64,000 nucleotides of DNA from Stutzerimonas kunmingensis (GTDB lineage Bacteria > Pseudomonadota > Gammaproteobacteria > Pseudomonadales > Pseudomonadaceae): NCBI RefSeq assembly GCF_900114065.1, contig NZ_FORS01000001.1, positions 620,001 through 684,000 of the forward strand, given 5' to 3'. The translations under genes were made by a program, and so were the position numbers. The notes beneath the pieces are model-generated. The model saw only the letters and a list, made by a program, of their open reading frames with translations. It had not been told where the DNA came from and did no database searches. Positions 8,665-19,186 of this stretch are shown one piece after another (within the stretch, counting starts at the first letter, position 1; each line of letters opens with the position of its first letter).

Positions 8665-9819
8665 ATGTTCAATGCCCTACGTTTTCTCGGCTGGCCGTTG
8701 CTGGTCGGCCTGCTCGTAGCACTGCTGATCATCCAGCGCTATCCGCAGCTGGTGGGTATAAAGGAGCACGACATCGGGCTACAGCAGGCACCGCTGGTTG
8801 CCAGCGCACCGCAGCAGGGCCCTTATTCGTACGCCAACGCGGTGGCCACGGCTGCGCCAGCAGTCGCCAACCTCTACACCACAAAGGTCATTGAAAAGAC
8901 CGAGCAGCAACCGCTATCCAAAGACCCGCTGTTTCAACGCTTCTTCAGTGACAACCTGCCCAGGCAGCGGCGCATGGAGTCGAGTCTCGGTTCTGCGGTG
9001 ATCATGAGTTCCGAAGGCTACCTGCTGACCAACAATCATGTGACCGCCAACGCCGAGCAGATCGTCGTGGCCCTCAAGGACGGCCGCGAAACGCTCGCCC
9101 GGGTGATTGGCAGCGATCCCGAGACCGACCTTGCCGTGCTGAAGATCGACCTGGCCGACCTGCCGGCCATAACGCTCGGCCATTCCGATCGCATACGTGT
9201 CGGCGACGTCACCCTGGCGATCGGCAATCCCTTCGGTGTTGGCCAGACGGTCACCATGGGCATCATCAGCGCCACCGGTCGCAACCAGCTGGGCCTGAAT
9301 ACCTATGAGGATTTCATCCAGACAGACGCTGCAATCAACCGCGGCAACTCGGGCGGCGCGCTGGTGGATGCCGGCGGCAACCTGATCGGCATCAATACCG
9401 CCATCATTTCCGAATCCGGCGGTTCGCAGGGCATCGGCTTCGCGATACCGGTGAAGCTGGCACTGGAAGTGATGAAGTCGATCATCGAGCACGGCCAGGT
9501 GATCCGTGGCTGGCTGGGCGTGGAGGTGCAGTCGCTGACCCAAGAGCTCGCGGAGTCCTTCGGTCAGGAAGGACGACCGGGAATCGTGGTGGCGGGTGTC
9601 TACCGCGACGGCCCGGCGGCACGTGCCGGGCTTCAGCCAGGCGACCTGATCCTGAGCATCGACGGGGTGCAGTCGGCCGACGGACGCAGCTCGATGAATC
9701 AGGTCGCCCGCGCGCGCCCAGGCGAGAACATCGACATCGACATCCTGCGCAATGGCAAGCCACTGACCCTTACCGCCGAAGTTGGCATGCGCCCACCGGT
9801 GAACGCGGCGCCGAAATAG
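8665..9819 (+). CDS. algW: AlgW, periplasmic regulated serine protease (DegS-type)
   Basis: HtrA/DegS-family protease anchored by an N-terminal membrane segment (about residues 8-25). The catalytic triad is His125 (NNHV), Asp155 (ETDLAVL) and Ser229 (RGNSGGAL). One PDZ domain occupies about 280-370. In P. aeruginosa AlgW senses misfolded outer-membrane proteins and makes the first cut in MucA, freeing the envelope-stress sigma factor AlgU. A single PDZ and a membrane anchor separate it from MucD/DegP. Its place next to hisC matches P. aeruginosa. 384 residues, close to the family length. Confidence 0.94.
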   Translation: MFNALRFLGWPLLVGLLVALLIIQRYPQLVGIKEHDIGLQQAPLVASAPQQGPYSYANAVATAAPAVANLYTTKVIEKTEQQPLSKDPLFQRFFSDNLPRQRRMESSLGSAVIMSSEGYLLTNNHVTANAEQIVVALKDGRETLARVIGSDPETDLAVLKIDLADLPAITLGHSDRIRVGDVTLAIGNPFGVGQTVTMGIISATGRNQLGLNTYEDFIQTDAAINRGNSGGALVDAGGNLIGINTAIISESGGSQGIGFAIPVKLALEVMKSIIEHGQVIRGWLGVEVQSLTQELAESFGQEGRPGIVVAGVYRDGPAARAGLQPGDLILSIDGVQSADGRSSMNQVARARPGENIDIDILRNGKPLTLTAEVGMRPPVNAAPK

Positions 9820-9888
9820 CGATGACGCTCCTGCCAAACGAGGGAAATGCAGCAACATGCTGCGCCCCCTCCACCACCTGGTCGGCAA

Positions 9889-9909
9889 GGGCAGGCAGTA
9901 AGCCTGCCC
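9889..9909. terminator. Stem-loop between convergent algW and hisC
   Basis: GGGCAGGC (9889-9896), loop AGTAA, GCCTGCCC (9902-9909). Perfect 8-bp GC stem without a clear T-run on either side, so a possible weak bidirectional terminator. Confidence 0.5.
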
Positions 9910-9924
9910 AAACCAGACTCAGCG

Positions 9925-10971
9925 TCAGCCGAGCGCAGCCAACAGCGCGTGATTCTGCTCCGGCGTACCGATGGTGATACGCAAGAACTGCTCGATACGT
10001 GGCTGCTTGAAGTGCCGCACGATCACGCCCTGCTCGCGCAGGCTCGCGGCCACCTCGGCCGCATCGCGCTGCGGATGACGTGCGAAAATGAAGTTCGCCG
10101 CCGATGGCAGAACCTCGAACCCCAGCCTTTGCATCGCCGTGACTACCGCCTCGCGACTGTCGATGACCTGCTGACAGGTCTGCTGGAAATGGGCGCGATC
10201 CTCGAACGCCGCCGCGGCGCCGGCGATGGCGATACGGTCCAGCGGGTAGGAATTGAAGCTGTTCTTGATCCGCTCCAGCGCCTCGATCAGATCCGGATGG
10301 CCGACCGCCAGCCCCACACGAAGACCGGCCAGCGAACGCGACTTGGACAGCGTCTGCGTCACCAGCAGATTCGGATAACGGTCCACCAATGCGATGGCAG
10401 ACTCACCGCCGAAATCCACATAGGCCTCATCGACCAGCACCACGGATTCAGTGTTCGCCTGCAATAGCTGCTCGATCGCCTGAAGTGGAAGCAGGCAGCC
10501 AGTCGGCGCATTCGGGTTGGGGAAGATGATGCCGCCGTTCGGCCGGTTGTAATCGGCCACATCGATCTGGAACTGTTCATCGAGCGCGACGGTTTCGTAG
10601 GCGATGCCATACAGCCCACAATACACCGGGTAGAAGCTGTAGCTGATATCAGGGAACAGCAGCGGGCGGTCATGCTGGAACAAACCATGAAAGGCATGGG
10701 CTAGCACTTCGTCCGAGCCATTGCCGACGAAGACCTGAGCTGGGCACACGCCGTAATATTCGGCCACGGCGTGCTTCAGCCGCTCGCCGTTCGGGTCCGG
10801 ATACAGCCGCAGACCGTCGTTGAGCTCGGCCTGCATCGCGGCGATCGCACGTGGCGATGGGCCATAGGGGTTCTCGTTGGTGTTGAGCTTGACCAGCTTG
10901 CTCAGCTTGGGCTGCTCACCCGGCACATAGGGAACCAGGTCCTTGACGAAGGGGCTCCAGAATTTGCTCAT
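9925..10971 (-). CDS. hisC: HisC, histidinol-phosphate aminotransferase
   Basis: PLP-dependent class II aminotransferase of histidine synthesis, converting imidazole-acetol phosphate to histidinol phosphate. Landmarks: NENPYGPS (33-40), [16 protein letters not shown] and the PLP-binding Lys210 in [14 protein letters not shown]. The start at 10971 ([20 protein letters not shown]) follows AGAAGGGCAG and matches the family N-terminus; a further 49 in-frame codons upstream are not conserved-looking. 348 residues. Downstream of hisD, same strand. Confidence 0.95.
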   Translation of the reverse strand: MSKFWSPFVKDLVPYVPGEQPKLSKLVKLNTNENPYGPSPRAIAAMQAELNDGLRLYPDPNGERLKHAVAEYYGVCPAQVFVGNGSDEVLAHAFHGLFQHDRPLLFPDISYSFYPVYCGLYGIAYETVALDEQFQIDVADYNRPNGGIIFPNPNAPTGCLLPLQAIEQLLQANTESVVLVDEAYVDFGGESAIALVDRYPNLLVTQTLSKSRSLAGLRVGLAVGHPDLIEALERIKNSFNSYPLDRIAIAGAAAAFEDRAHFQQTCQQVIDSREAVVTAMQRLGFEVLPSAANFIFARHPQRDAAEVAASLREQGVIVRHFKQPRIEQFLRITIGTPEQNHALLAALG

Positions 10972-11083
10972 CTGCCCTTCTCTCCTCGAAATTGATCGGT
11001 TGGTCGTGAGGCGATAGTTCAAAACGCCTTGCCGAGTGGCGACGGCGAACGGGCATGAGCCAGTCCGTGCCGGCCGCCCAGCG

Positions 11084-12394
11084 TCAGCTCTTGATGCGGT
11101 ACTCGGCGCTGCGCGCATGCGCCGTCAGCGATTCGCCTCGAGCCAGCACCGACGCCACCTTGCCCAACGTCGAGGCACCTTCGGCCGAGCAATTGATGAT
11201 CGACGAGCGCTTCTGGAAGTCATACACACCCAGCGGCGAGGAGAAGCGCGCCGTGCCCGAGGTCGGCAGCACGTGGTTCGGGCCAGCGCAGTAATCGCCC
11301 AGCGCCTCGGCGGTGTAACGCCCCATGAAGATCGCGCCGGCATGCCGAATCTGCGGCAGCCATTGCTCCGGCTCGGCGACCGAAAGCTCCAGGTGCTCAG
11401 GCGCGATGCGGTTGGCGACATCGATCGCCTGCTGCATGTCGGCCACCTGAATCAGCGCACCACGGCCTTCGATGGAGGTACGGGCGATATCGGCACGCTC
11501 CAGTGTCGGCAGCAGGCGGGCGATGCTTTCGGCGACGCGATCAAGGAAGGCGGCATCCGGGCTGACCAGAATCGACTGGGCATCCTCGTCATGCTCGGCC
11601 TGGGAGAACAGGTCCATGGCGATCCAGTCCGGGTCGGTCTGGCCGTCGCAGACCACCAGGATTTCCGACGGGCCGGCGATCATGTCGATGCCGACCTTGC
11701 CGAACACATGGCGTTTGGCGGTAGCCACATAGATGTTTCCGGGGCCGACGATCTTGTCCACTGGAGGCACGCTCTCGGTGCCGTAGGCCAGCGCCGCGAC
11801 TGCCTGAGCGCCACCGATGGTGAAGACCCGATCGACGCCGGCAATGCAGGCCGCCGCGAGCACCAACTCATTGAGCTCGCCACGCGGGGTAGGCACGACC
11901 ATGACCACTTCCGGCACACCAGCAACCTTGGCCGGAATGGCGTTCATCAGCACCGACGATGGATAGGATGCCTTGCCGCCCGGCACGTAGAGACCGGCGC
12001 GGTCCAGCGGGGTGACTTTCTGCCCCAGCACCGTGCCGTCGGCTTCGGTATAGGTCCAGGAGTCCTGTTTCTGCCGCTCGTGATAGCTGCGCACCCGCTC
12101 GGCAGCAATTTCGAGGGCCTCGCGCTGTTCCGGGGTAATCCGCTCGAGGGCCTGCTCCAGACGTGCGCGTGGCAGGATCAGATCAGCCATGGAGGCGACC
12201 TGTAGTCCATCGAAGCGCTGGGTCAGCTCGACCAGCGCAGCATCGCCGCGCTCGCGTACAGCCTTGATGATCTCCAGCACTCGCTCGTTTACGCCATCGT
12301 CGGAAACGCTTTCCCAGCTCAACAGATGATCCAGATGACGTGCGAAGTCGGCATCGGCAGCGTTGAGTCGACGGATGGCGGAGGGAGCGGTCAT
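11084..12394 (-). CDS. hisD: HisD, histidinol dehydrogenase
   Basis: Zinc-dependent NAD enzyme that oxidises L-histidinol to histidine in two steps. Landmarks: [70 protein letters not shown] and APEHLEL. Start chosen at 12394 (MTAPSAIRR), with TGAGG seven bases upstream, rather than an ATG four codons earlier. 436 residues, normal. It lies between hisG and hisC; other his genes are not in the window. Confidence 0.95.
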   Translation of the reverse strand: MTAPSAIRRLNAADADFARHLDHLLSWESVSDDGVNERVLEIIKAVRERGDAALVELTQRFDGLQVASMADLILPRARLEQALERITPEQREALEIAAERVRSYHERQKQDSWTYTEADGTVLGQKVTPLDRAGLYVPGGKASYPSSVLMNAIPAKVAGVPEVVMVVPTPRGELNELVLAAACIAGVDRVFTIGGAQAVAALAYGTESVPPVDKIVGPGNIYVATAKRHVFGKVGIDMIAGPSEILVVCDGQTDPDWIAMDLFSQAEHDEDAQSILVSPDAAFLDRVAESIARLLPTLERADIARTSIEGRGALIQVADMQQAIDVANRIAPEHLELSVAEPEQWLPQIRHAGAIFMGRYTAEALGDYCAGPNHVLPTSGTARFSSPLGVYDFQKRSSIINCSAEGASTLGKVASVLARGESLTAHARSAEYRIKS

Positions 12395-12563
12395 AGCGGG
12401 CCTCATGGTTGGCTAGGCATCGGAAGCGGCCTGCTTCATTGCAATGGCACGAAGCGCAGGCCGGGCTCTCAGGCGCCGCTAGAATATCAAGCCCACCGTG
12501 CGGGCACCTGAGAATTTCAGCTATGGCACGGATAGGCAGGCGCGGCGGGGACCGCGAAACGCA

Positions 12564-13196
12564 TCAATGCTGATGCTGCTGAACCGCCGTATGCAGGGTA
12601 TCGATCAGCGCTTGGATGCGCGCGTGCTGCATCTTCATCGAAGCCTTGTTCACCACCAGCCGCGAACTGATGTGTGCGATCAGTTCCTGGGGCTCCAGGC
12701 CATTGGCACGCAGGGTGTTGCCGGTGTCGACGACGTCGATGATCTTATCCGCCAGCCCCACCAGCGGCGCCAGCTCCATCGAGCCGTACAGCTTGATGAT
12801 GTCGACCTGGCGGCCCTGCTCGGCGTAGTAGCGCTTGGCGACATTCACGAACTTGGTCGCCACGCGCAGGCGGCCCTTGGGCTCCGGCGCACCGACCTTG
12901 CCGGCGGTCATCAACTTGCAGTTGGCGATGCGCAGATCGAGTGGCTCGTACAGCCCCTGGCCGCCGTACTCCATCAGCACATCCTTGCCGGCGACGCCGA
13001 GATCGGCCGCACCATGCTCGACGTAGGTGGGCACGTCGGTAGCGCGGACGATCAGCAGACGCACATCATCCTGAGTGGTCGGGATGATCAGCTTGCGGCT
13101 CTTGTCCGGGTTCTCGGTGGGCACGATGCCAGCTGCGGCGAGCAGCGGCAGGGTATCGTCGAGGATGCGGCCTTTGGACAGGGCGATGGTAAGCAT
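12564..13196 (-). CDS. hisG: HisG, ATP phosphoribosyltransferase catalytic subunit (short form)
   Basis: First enzyme of histidine synthesis. At 210 residues it is the short HisG, lacking the C-terminal regulatory domain, so it must work with a HisZ subunit (not in this window). Landmarks: [39 protein letters not shown] and the PRPP loop [14 protein letters not shown]. Start at 13196 ([10 protein letters not shown]) with AAAGGA upstream; two earlier in-frame ATGs add residues foreign to the family. Follows murA on the same strand. Confidence 0.95.
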   Translation of the reverse strand: MLTIALSKGRILDDTLPLLAAAGIVPTENPDKSRKLIIPTTQDDVRLLIVRATDVPTYVEHGAADLGVAGKDVLMEYGGQGLYEPLDLRIANCKLMTAGKVGAPEPKGRLRVATKFVNVAKRYYAEQGRQVDIIKLYGSMELAPLVGLADKIIDVVDTGNTLRANGLEPQELIAHISSRLVVNKASMKMQHARIQALIDTLHTAVQQHQH

Positions 13197-13271
13197 GGAG
13201 CACATTTCCTTTGGAACCTCGGGTGGGCCCTCGCTAGTCAAGGGCCCGCTAGCCATCCGTCTCGCGAAAAC

Positions 13272-14880
<1,609 letters not shown>

Positions 14881-14979
14881 GTTCAACCTCGATCGGCGCA
14901 GGACGCGCGCGGGCCGATCATCATACAAAAAAGCCCGAAGGCTGCGAACCCCGAACCTCGCCGAACCAACGGAGATGTC

Positions 14980-15236
14980 TCAATCGAGCGTCTCGGCGCC
15001 CTGGTCACGGCTACGCGAATGGCGTGGCCGACCGCTATCGCTTTGCACGGCGGGAAAGCGTGAGGAGGCGAAGCGCACCACCAGAATCGCCAACGCCAGA
15101 AGCAGGATCGCACCGGATACGTAGACCACGCCCATGTCAGGACGATGGTGGTGGGAAACATCGGAGATCAACAGGCGGGTCAGCGCGGTAATCGCCACGT
15201 AGATCAGGAATCGCACCGGCATGTGGTTGGTCTTGA
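14980..15236 (-). pseudogene. psiE: 3' fragment of disrupted psiE
   Basis: C-terminal half of a PsiE-family membrane protein. From 15236 it reads KTNHMPVRFLIYVAITALTR... to the stop at 14980, with the family motif DVSHHHRPDMG and a final membrane helix. Its N-terminal half is found 2.3 kb away at 17503-17748. The two halves would join at the KTN codons to make one gene directly between mlaB and ibaG. A short internal start (ATG 15222) could yield an 80-residue peptide, but no ribosome site is evident. Codon use is host-like and GC-rich. Confidence 0.88.
15226..15236. repeat. Left copy of 11-bp direct repeat bounding the psiE insert
   Basis: GTTGGTCTTGA; the right copy at 17503-17513 is GTTCGTCTTGA (one mismatch; the last 7 bases are identical). 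Both encode the KTN codons of psiE, so the bases are present at both broken ends. It is consistent with a target-site duplication or with recombination in short homology. Confidence 0.7.
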
Positions 15237-15249
15237 CTAACGCAATTGA

Positions 15250-15268
15250 CCAAAAACCACATTTTTGG
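15250..15268. other. Hairpin near the left end of the psiE insert
   Basis: CCAAAAA (15250-15256), loop CCACA, TTTTTGG (15262-15268). It follows the stop of the HNH-like gene (15328) on the minus strand by 60 bases and may end its transcript or mark the element end. Confidence 0.45.
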
Positions 15269-15327
15269 ATCGGTTATTTACACCGGATTGCGGTTCATAG
15301 TAGCCGCTAAGCAACAAACTAGACAAC

Positions 15328-16923
15328 CTAGCCGGGCATCAATACCCAAGGTCTCTCGCTGTCTAAAGACCACTCAATCGTAGAGCCGTCCACTGCACTA
15401 ACCACATAACTAATTTCACCCGACCCCTTTGATTTAAGCTTGCAGAACAAAGCAATCTCAAATCGATGCAAAGTCCCTAAGACAGGAGGCGGAAGAACAT
15501 TATTTCCTAAAACATTGATAGCACTATCGCTAGGATTCTCTTTAAACCTAACCCACCCCTTTCCTGAGTCGCCCCAATCATCCAGCGTTCTTTCGATACC
15601 ACTGAACAATATCCCTTCGCAAATTTTACGACCAGCCGGCACAGCATTAACAACCCCACCGATCAAAGAACTATACTTAGTTATCTGATCAGATTCAAAA
15701 TCGCTGACACTGAAATCTTTTAGAATCAATGAGTCAGAAAATCTAGCCGCTAGAATCCGACAAGATTCCAGCAAGGTTAAAATATAAAAAAGTTGATCTA
15801 GAAATTCGGCTTGCTTTTCAATATCCGGGGAATCAAAAACGATAGGACTCCCCTTATAGTAAAACTCAACAACGAGCCGTGCATCAGCATTCCGCTTTAA
15901 AAAATCTTTTGCCCTAGACAGCTTTGGAAAATATGACAGCTTATCCAAGCGTCGACCCAGCCACGGTTCCACGGAATAGTTCACATCGAGATTTGTGCCT
16001 ACCGCCAACTCCGAGACGACACGAACCTTAATAATCCCTCCCAATGCGCTCCCACTTATGGATATCCCTTTTGCCCCAGAGTGCATGATTGATTCGAAAC
16101 TAGCCAACTCGTAATCACCAGCATCTTCCGACCGAAGCAGTACATAAGTCTCAATCTTTTTCCCAATGCCTGCGATAGTTAGGCTACCACCCTTCCTGAT
16201 ATTTCTTGACAGGTGTTCAAACAGCTCTGACCCTTTAAATTCAACAGCACGCCCATCTATCTCAACTGCCTCACCGAAGTCTTCCAAACGCCGCAAACCG
16301 CTCCAAGAACCGCCAACGTCGCACACGGAAAGACTGACTGTTGGACTATGACCATTCTTGGGACTAATACGATGCGAAACGCCAGTAGCAGTAGCACTTT
16401 CCACTATCACTTCGAATCTTTCATCCAGCTCTGATAGCCCCTGCTCATATCCCTCTAACACCTTGGCAACCGAGCCAACCTCGACACTACCAGAAGAGTA
16501 TTCCAAAACCCCCTGACCGTAAGCGACCCTTACAGCCTTTTCCTTCTCTTGCTGAGTTATTGATCTCTGCCCCACAGACCTCAGTGAGCGTTCTTCTGCC
16601 TCAGCCTTCCATGCCAATAAAACCTCTGCAGGAAATCTATGCTCATCTACATCAATCAGCCTAGAACAGGTTTGGCACAGCCAGATACCATTTTCATAAG
16701 ACCTCCGTAGCTCCTCAGACATTCCATCGCTATATCTGGGGCCGCCCGGCGAGGCTGCGTAAATATGTGCAGCCACTCCTATGCTTACTGACTTTCCAGC
16801 AAGAAAACCTGAACCGAGAGTATGAACCCGACAAGTAGGGTTAGAGCAGATATCACCAGCCCTACTCTTAAGAAGAAGTATCACTTGTTTTTTGAAATCG
16901 TGTCGCTTAGAAGCTTTTGCCAA
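15328..16923 (-). CDS. Unrecognised 531-aa protein with HNH-like N-terminal domain
   Basis: Residues about 20-110 resemble the HNH-like domain seen at the front of many uncharacterised bacterial proteins: Cys26-x4-Cys31, the GVAAHI motif (His53), SPGGPRY, Asn78 in ENGIWLC, and Cys83-x2-Cys86 followed by SRLID. The final His of the HNH triad, expected right after the second CxxC, is Ser87, so nuclease activity is doubtful. Residues 120-531 match no family I know; they look mainly beta-rich at 170-320 and helical at 330-400. The start is TTG at 16923 with a weak GGAT upstream; no in-frame ATG precedes it. It lies 28 bases after psiE' and is AT-rich like it. Single-gene phage defence is possible but is inference only. 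Confidence 0.8.
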   Translation of the reverse strand: MAKASKRHDFKKQVILLLKSRAGDICSNPTCRVHTLGSGFLAGKSVSIGVAAHIYAASPGGPRYSDGMSEELRRSYENGIWLCQTCSRLIDVDEHRFPAEVLLAWKAEAEERSLRSVGQRSITQQEKEKAVRVAYGQGVLEYSSGSVEVGSVAKVLEGYEQGLSELDERFEVIVESATATGVSHRISPKNGHSPTVSLSVCDVGGSWSGLRRLEDFGEAVEIDGRAVEFKGSELFEHLSRNIRKGGSLTIAGIGKKIETYVLLRSEDAGDYELASFESIMHSGAKGISISGSALGGIIKVRVVSELAVGTNLDVNYSVEPWLGRRLDKLSYFPKLSRAKDFLKRNADARLVVEFYYKGSPIVFDSPDIEKQAEFLDQLFYILTLLESCRILAARFSDSLILKDFSVSDFESDQITKYSSLIGGVVNAVPAGRKICEGILFSGIERTLDDWGDSGKGWVRFKENPSDSAINVLGNNVLPPPVLGTLHRFEIALFCKLKSKGSGEISYVVSAVDGSTIEWSLDSERPWVLMPG

Positions 16924-16951
16924 GGAGCACCATCCATGAACTTCTATCTAC

Positions 16952-17416
16952 CTAAACGCGGTCTCCAACATCATCGCCCATAGCATTCAAAACCTTGCTT
17001 GAAGGGAATTTGTAGGAGGCAAATCTGACAGCCAACACTGAAAGCGACAAAAAGAAAATGCCACCACATAGATATAGAAGCCCTACATCCGGTTTTGGAT
17101 GATGAGAAACATCACCAATCAAATATCTTGTCAATGCAGTTATAGCGATATAGAGCAGAAATCTAATTGGAAGATGATTTGTCTTAAAATAAATTCCTAC
17201 CATTGCTCCTAATTCCAAATAGATAAAGAGCAACAGAATGTCATCTATGCTTGCGTGGCCTTTGTTAAACATAGCCACGAACGCCGCCACCGAGGCCCAA
17301 GCAGTGGCTGCTCCAATCGCAAACAAGCCAAGATAGTGAAACCCTTCAACCAGCAGGTTCCCTAACGAGTTTGCACGCTCATGCATCCGCTTACGACTGC
17401 TATCTGCCCACTTCAT
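16952..17416 (-). CDS. Complete PsiE-family protein carried on the insert
   Basis: 154 residues, phosphate-starvation-inducible PsiE family, function unknown; four predicted membrane segments. It aligns along its whole length with the two halves of the broken host psiE (shared: SLGNLLVE, FHYL-LFAIGA, DDILLLFIYLELGAMVG, IYFKTNH, RFL-Y-AITALTR, DVSHH), but codon use is AT-rich and many positions differ. AGGTGA precedes ATG 17416. As the first gene of the insert it follows mlaB and the 5' psiE fragment on the same strand, so read-through from mla could express it and replace the lost host copy. Confidence 0.88.
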   Translation of the reverse strand: MKWADSSRKRMHERANSLGNLLVEGFHYLGLFAIGAATAWASVAAFVAMFNKGHASIDDILLLFIYLELGAMVGIYFKTNHLPIRFLLYIAITALTRYLIGDVSHHPKPDVGLLYLCGGIFFLSLSVLAVRFASYKFPSSKVLNAMGDDVGDRV

Positions 17417-17454
17417 AGTTAGTCACCTAAGACGCCACTGGTTCTCTAAGAAAC

Positions 17455-17748
17455 CTAACCTTGCCAGCCGCTCGCACGAAAGGGTGTGTTAGAAATGGCC
17501 CTGTTCGTCTTGAAATAGATCCCGACCATCGCACCCAGCTCGAGGTAGATGAACAGCAGCAGGATGTCATCGACCGTGATATGGCCCTTCTCGACCATGC
17601 CGAGAAAGGCCATGACCGCCGCCCAGGCCGTCACAGCGCCGATCGCAAACAGCGCCAGGTAGTGGAACGTCTCGACCAGCAGATTGCCCAGCGATTCGGC
17701 GAGCTCATGCACGCTATCGCGCAGCTCTTCCGCCCAGCGCAGTTTCAT
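17455..17748 (-). pseudogene. psiE: 5' fragment of disrupted psiE
   Basis: N-terminal half of the host psiE: start ATG 17748 (MKLRWAEELRDSVHELAESL) behind AAAGGAA, 13 bases after mlaB. It is collinear with the family up to GIYFKTN at 17503, then reads 15 foreign residues (RAISNTPFRASGWQG) to a stop at 17455 in the insert. GC-rich host codon use. Two membrane segments would remain, so a truncated peptide may still be made. Confidence 0.88.
17503..17513. repeat. Right copy of 11-bp direct repeat bounding the psiE insert
   Basis: GTTCGTCTTGA, partner of 15226-15236. The internal psiE' carries the equivalent bases (TTTGTCTTAAA near 17179), so three versions of this codon stretch exist in the locus. 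Confidence 0.7.
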
Positions 17749-17761
17749 ACGGATATTCCTT

Positions 17762-18076
17762 TCAGACCCGGGATGCTTCCAGCGGCAGGATATCCAGCAA
17801 GCCGGACACCTTGGCAATCTTTTCCATATCGTCAGGTAACGCAGTGACGCGCAGTTCGACGCCGGCAGCCTTGGCATCGCGCATGAAGGCCAGTAGGAGA
17901 GAAAGCCCGACACTGCTGGACCGCTCGACCGCCGAGCAATCCAGCATCAGTGCCGAGCGGCTGTCCGCGATCAGCGCTCGCCCGGCCTCGCGCAGCGCGG
18001 GCCCGCTGCTATAGTCGAGCACGCCAATCATGCGCAGTTCGCCTTCGGCACCACGTTCGATACGCGCCTCACTCAT
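17762..18076 (-). CDS. mlaB: MlaB, STAS-domain subunit of the Mla transporter
   Basis: 104-residue STAS protein that binds and stabilises the MlaF ATPase in the MlaFEDB inner-membrane complex. The STAS core LMLDCSAVERSSSVGLSLLLAF contains the conserved Ser-Ser helix start. Start at 18076 (MSEARIERG), overlapping the end of mlaC by 8 bases; the longer reading frame upstream is antisense-like filler. Last intact gene of mlaFEDCB before psiE. Confidence 0.92.
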   Translation of the reverse strand: MSEARIERGAEGELRMIGVLDYSSGPALREAGRALIADSRSALMLDCSAVERSSSVGLSLLLAFMRDAKAAGVELRVTALPDDMEKIAKVSGLLDILPLEASRV

Positions 18077-18716
18077 CGCCTGCGGCCTGCTGACCGGCCT
18101 CGGTGTCCTTGGTTCGCGCCACCACCTCGGCCCAACCATCGATGGTCTTGTCTAGATCGCCGCCGTTACGCTGCATGGAATCGGCGAACTGATCGCGGAA
18201 CAGCTTGCCAATGTTAATGCCATTGATGATCACGTTGCGCACTCGCCACTCGCCGGCGTTGACCATGGTGTAGGACACCGGATAGATCTCGCCCTGGCGC
18301 CCTACCACCTCCATGCCGACGCTGGTGCGCTTGTCATCTGCCTTGCCGCTCGACGGCAGCACGCGGATCTGCTGGTTGTTGTATTCCAAGAGGGCGTTGC
18401 CATAGAACTGCATCAGGCTGCGCTTGAAATTCTCTTGGAAGCGCGTCATCTGCTCTGCCGAGGCGTTGCGCGAATATTTGACGGTCATGATGCTGCGCGA
18501 GATGCCTTCGGCATCGACGACCGGGCCGAGAATCTCGTTCAGCGAGTCATAGAAAGCCGCCGGATCGTTGCGGTACTGCTCCTTGTTGGCCTTCAGATCG
18601 GCCAGCAACTCATCGGTGGTCTGCTGAATGACCTGGTGGGCTGTCAGCGCAGCGTGGGAGAACATGGGCAGAACGGCCAACAGAATCAGCAGGCCGCGGC
18701 GCAAGGCAGTCATCAT
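18069..18716 (-). CDS. mlaC: MlaC, periplasmic phospholipid-binding protein
   Basis: Soluble shuttle carrying phospholipids between outer-membrane MlaA and the MlaFEDB complex. A signal peptide (MMTALRRGLLILLAVLPMFSHA) precedes the Tol-Tol/MlaC domain: QFYGNALLEYN and VRNVIINGINIG are typical. Start chosen at 18716, six bases after AAGGAG; the in-frame ATGs at 18731 and 18722 overlap that ribosome site. 215 residues. Confidence 0.94.
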   Translation of the reverse strand: MMTALRRGLLILLAVLPMFSHAALTAHQVIQQTTDELLADLKANKEQYRNDPAAFYDSLNEILGPVVDAEGISRSIMTVKYSRNASAEQMTRFQENFKRSLMQFYGNALLEYNNQQIRVLPSSGKADDKRTSVGMEVVGRQGEIYPVSYTMVNAGEWRVRNVIINGINIGKLFRDQFADSMQRNGGDLDKTIDGWAEVVARTKDTEAGQQAAGDE

Positions 18717-18727
18717 GTGCATCTCCT

Positions 18728-19186
18728 TCAATCTTTGTTAACCGAGTTGAGCAGGAATTTGCCGATCAGATCCTCGAGCACAAGCGAGGACTGGGTGTCC
18801 TGAATGGTGTCGCCATCGGCGAGCAACTCCTCCTCACCGCCGACGCTGATGCCGATGTACTTCTCACCCAGCAGCCCTGCGGTAAGGATCGAAGCCGTCG
18901 AGTCGGCCGGCAGGATGTCGACATCCTGCTGGATTTCCAGCGTGACTCGTCCGGTGTAGCTGTCACGATCCAGGTCGATCGCGGTGACCTTGCCGATGGT
19001 CACGCCAGCCATGGTCACCTTGGATCGGACAGTCAATCCGGCAATATTGTCGAAATAGGCATACAGCTTGTAAGTGTCGGCATCAGTAACGCTCAGCCCG
19101 CTGACACGCAGTGACAGCAGTAGCAAGGCCAGCAGCCCGGCAAGCAGGAACAGCCCGACACCCATTTCCAGTGTGCGGATACGCAT
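18728..19186 (-). CDS. mlaD: MlaD, MCE-domain substrate-binding subunit
   Basis: 152 residues: a signal-anchor helix (MGVGLFLLAGLLALLLLSL) followed by one MCE domain (YAYFDNIAGLTVRSKVTMAGV...GKVTAIDLD...LLGEKYIGISVG). It forms the hexameric periplasmic ring of the Mla ABC complex. Start at 19186, sharing one base with the mlaE stop (TGATG). Confidence 0.95.
   Translation of the reverse strand: MRIRTLEMGVGLFLLAGLLALLLLSLRVSGLSVTDADTYKLYAYFDNIAGLTVRSKVTMAGVTIGKVTAIDLDRDSYTGRVTLEIQQDVDILPADSTASILTAGLLGEKYIGISVGGEEELLADGDTIQDTQSSLVLEDLIGKFLLNSVNKD

Larger units (their letters stand above)
15237..17502. mobile_element. AT-rich insert interrupting psiE (psiE-like gene + HNH-like gene)
   Basis: About 2.27 kb between the two psiE halves. 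Composition is clearly different from the flanks (for example 15781-15840 has 19 G/C of 60). It holds two genes on the minus strand, a full psiE homologue (16952-17416) then a 531-codon gene (15328-16923), and no recognisable transposase, integrase or attC-like site. CTAACGCA at its left end and CTAACACA (read inward) near its right end are the only hint of terminal inverted repeats. Likely horizontally acquired; the mechanism is unknown. Confidence 0.75.

Noticed and set aside
15237-17502. Prophage, integron cassette or IS
   Set aside because: No phage gene, transposase, integrase, attC-like site or clear terminal inverted repeats. Left as an unclassified insert.
14980-17748. Assembly error producing three psiE pieces
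   Set aside because: The internal psiE' differs in codon use and in many residues from both fragments, so it cannot be a misassembled copy of them.
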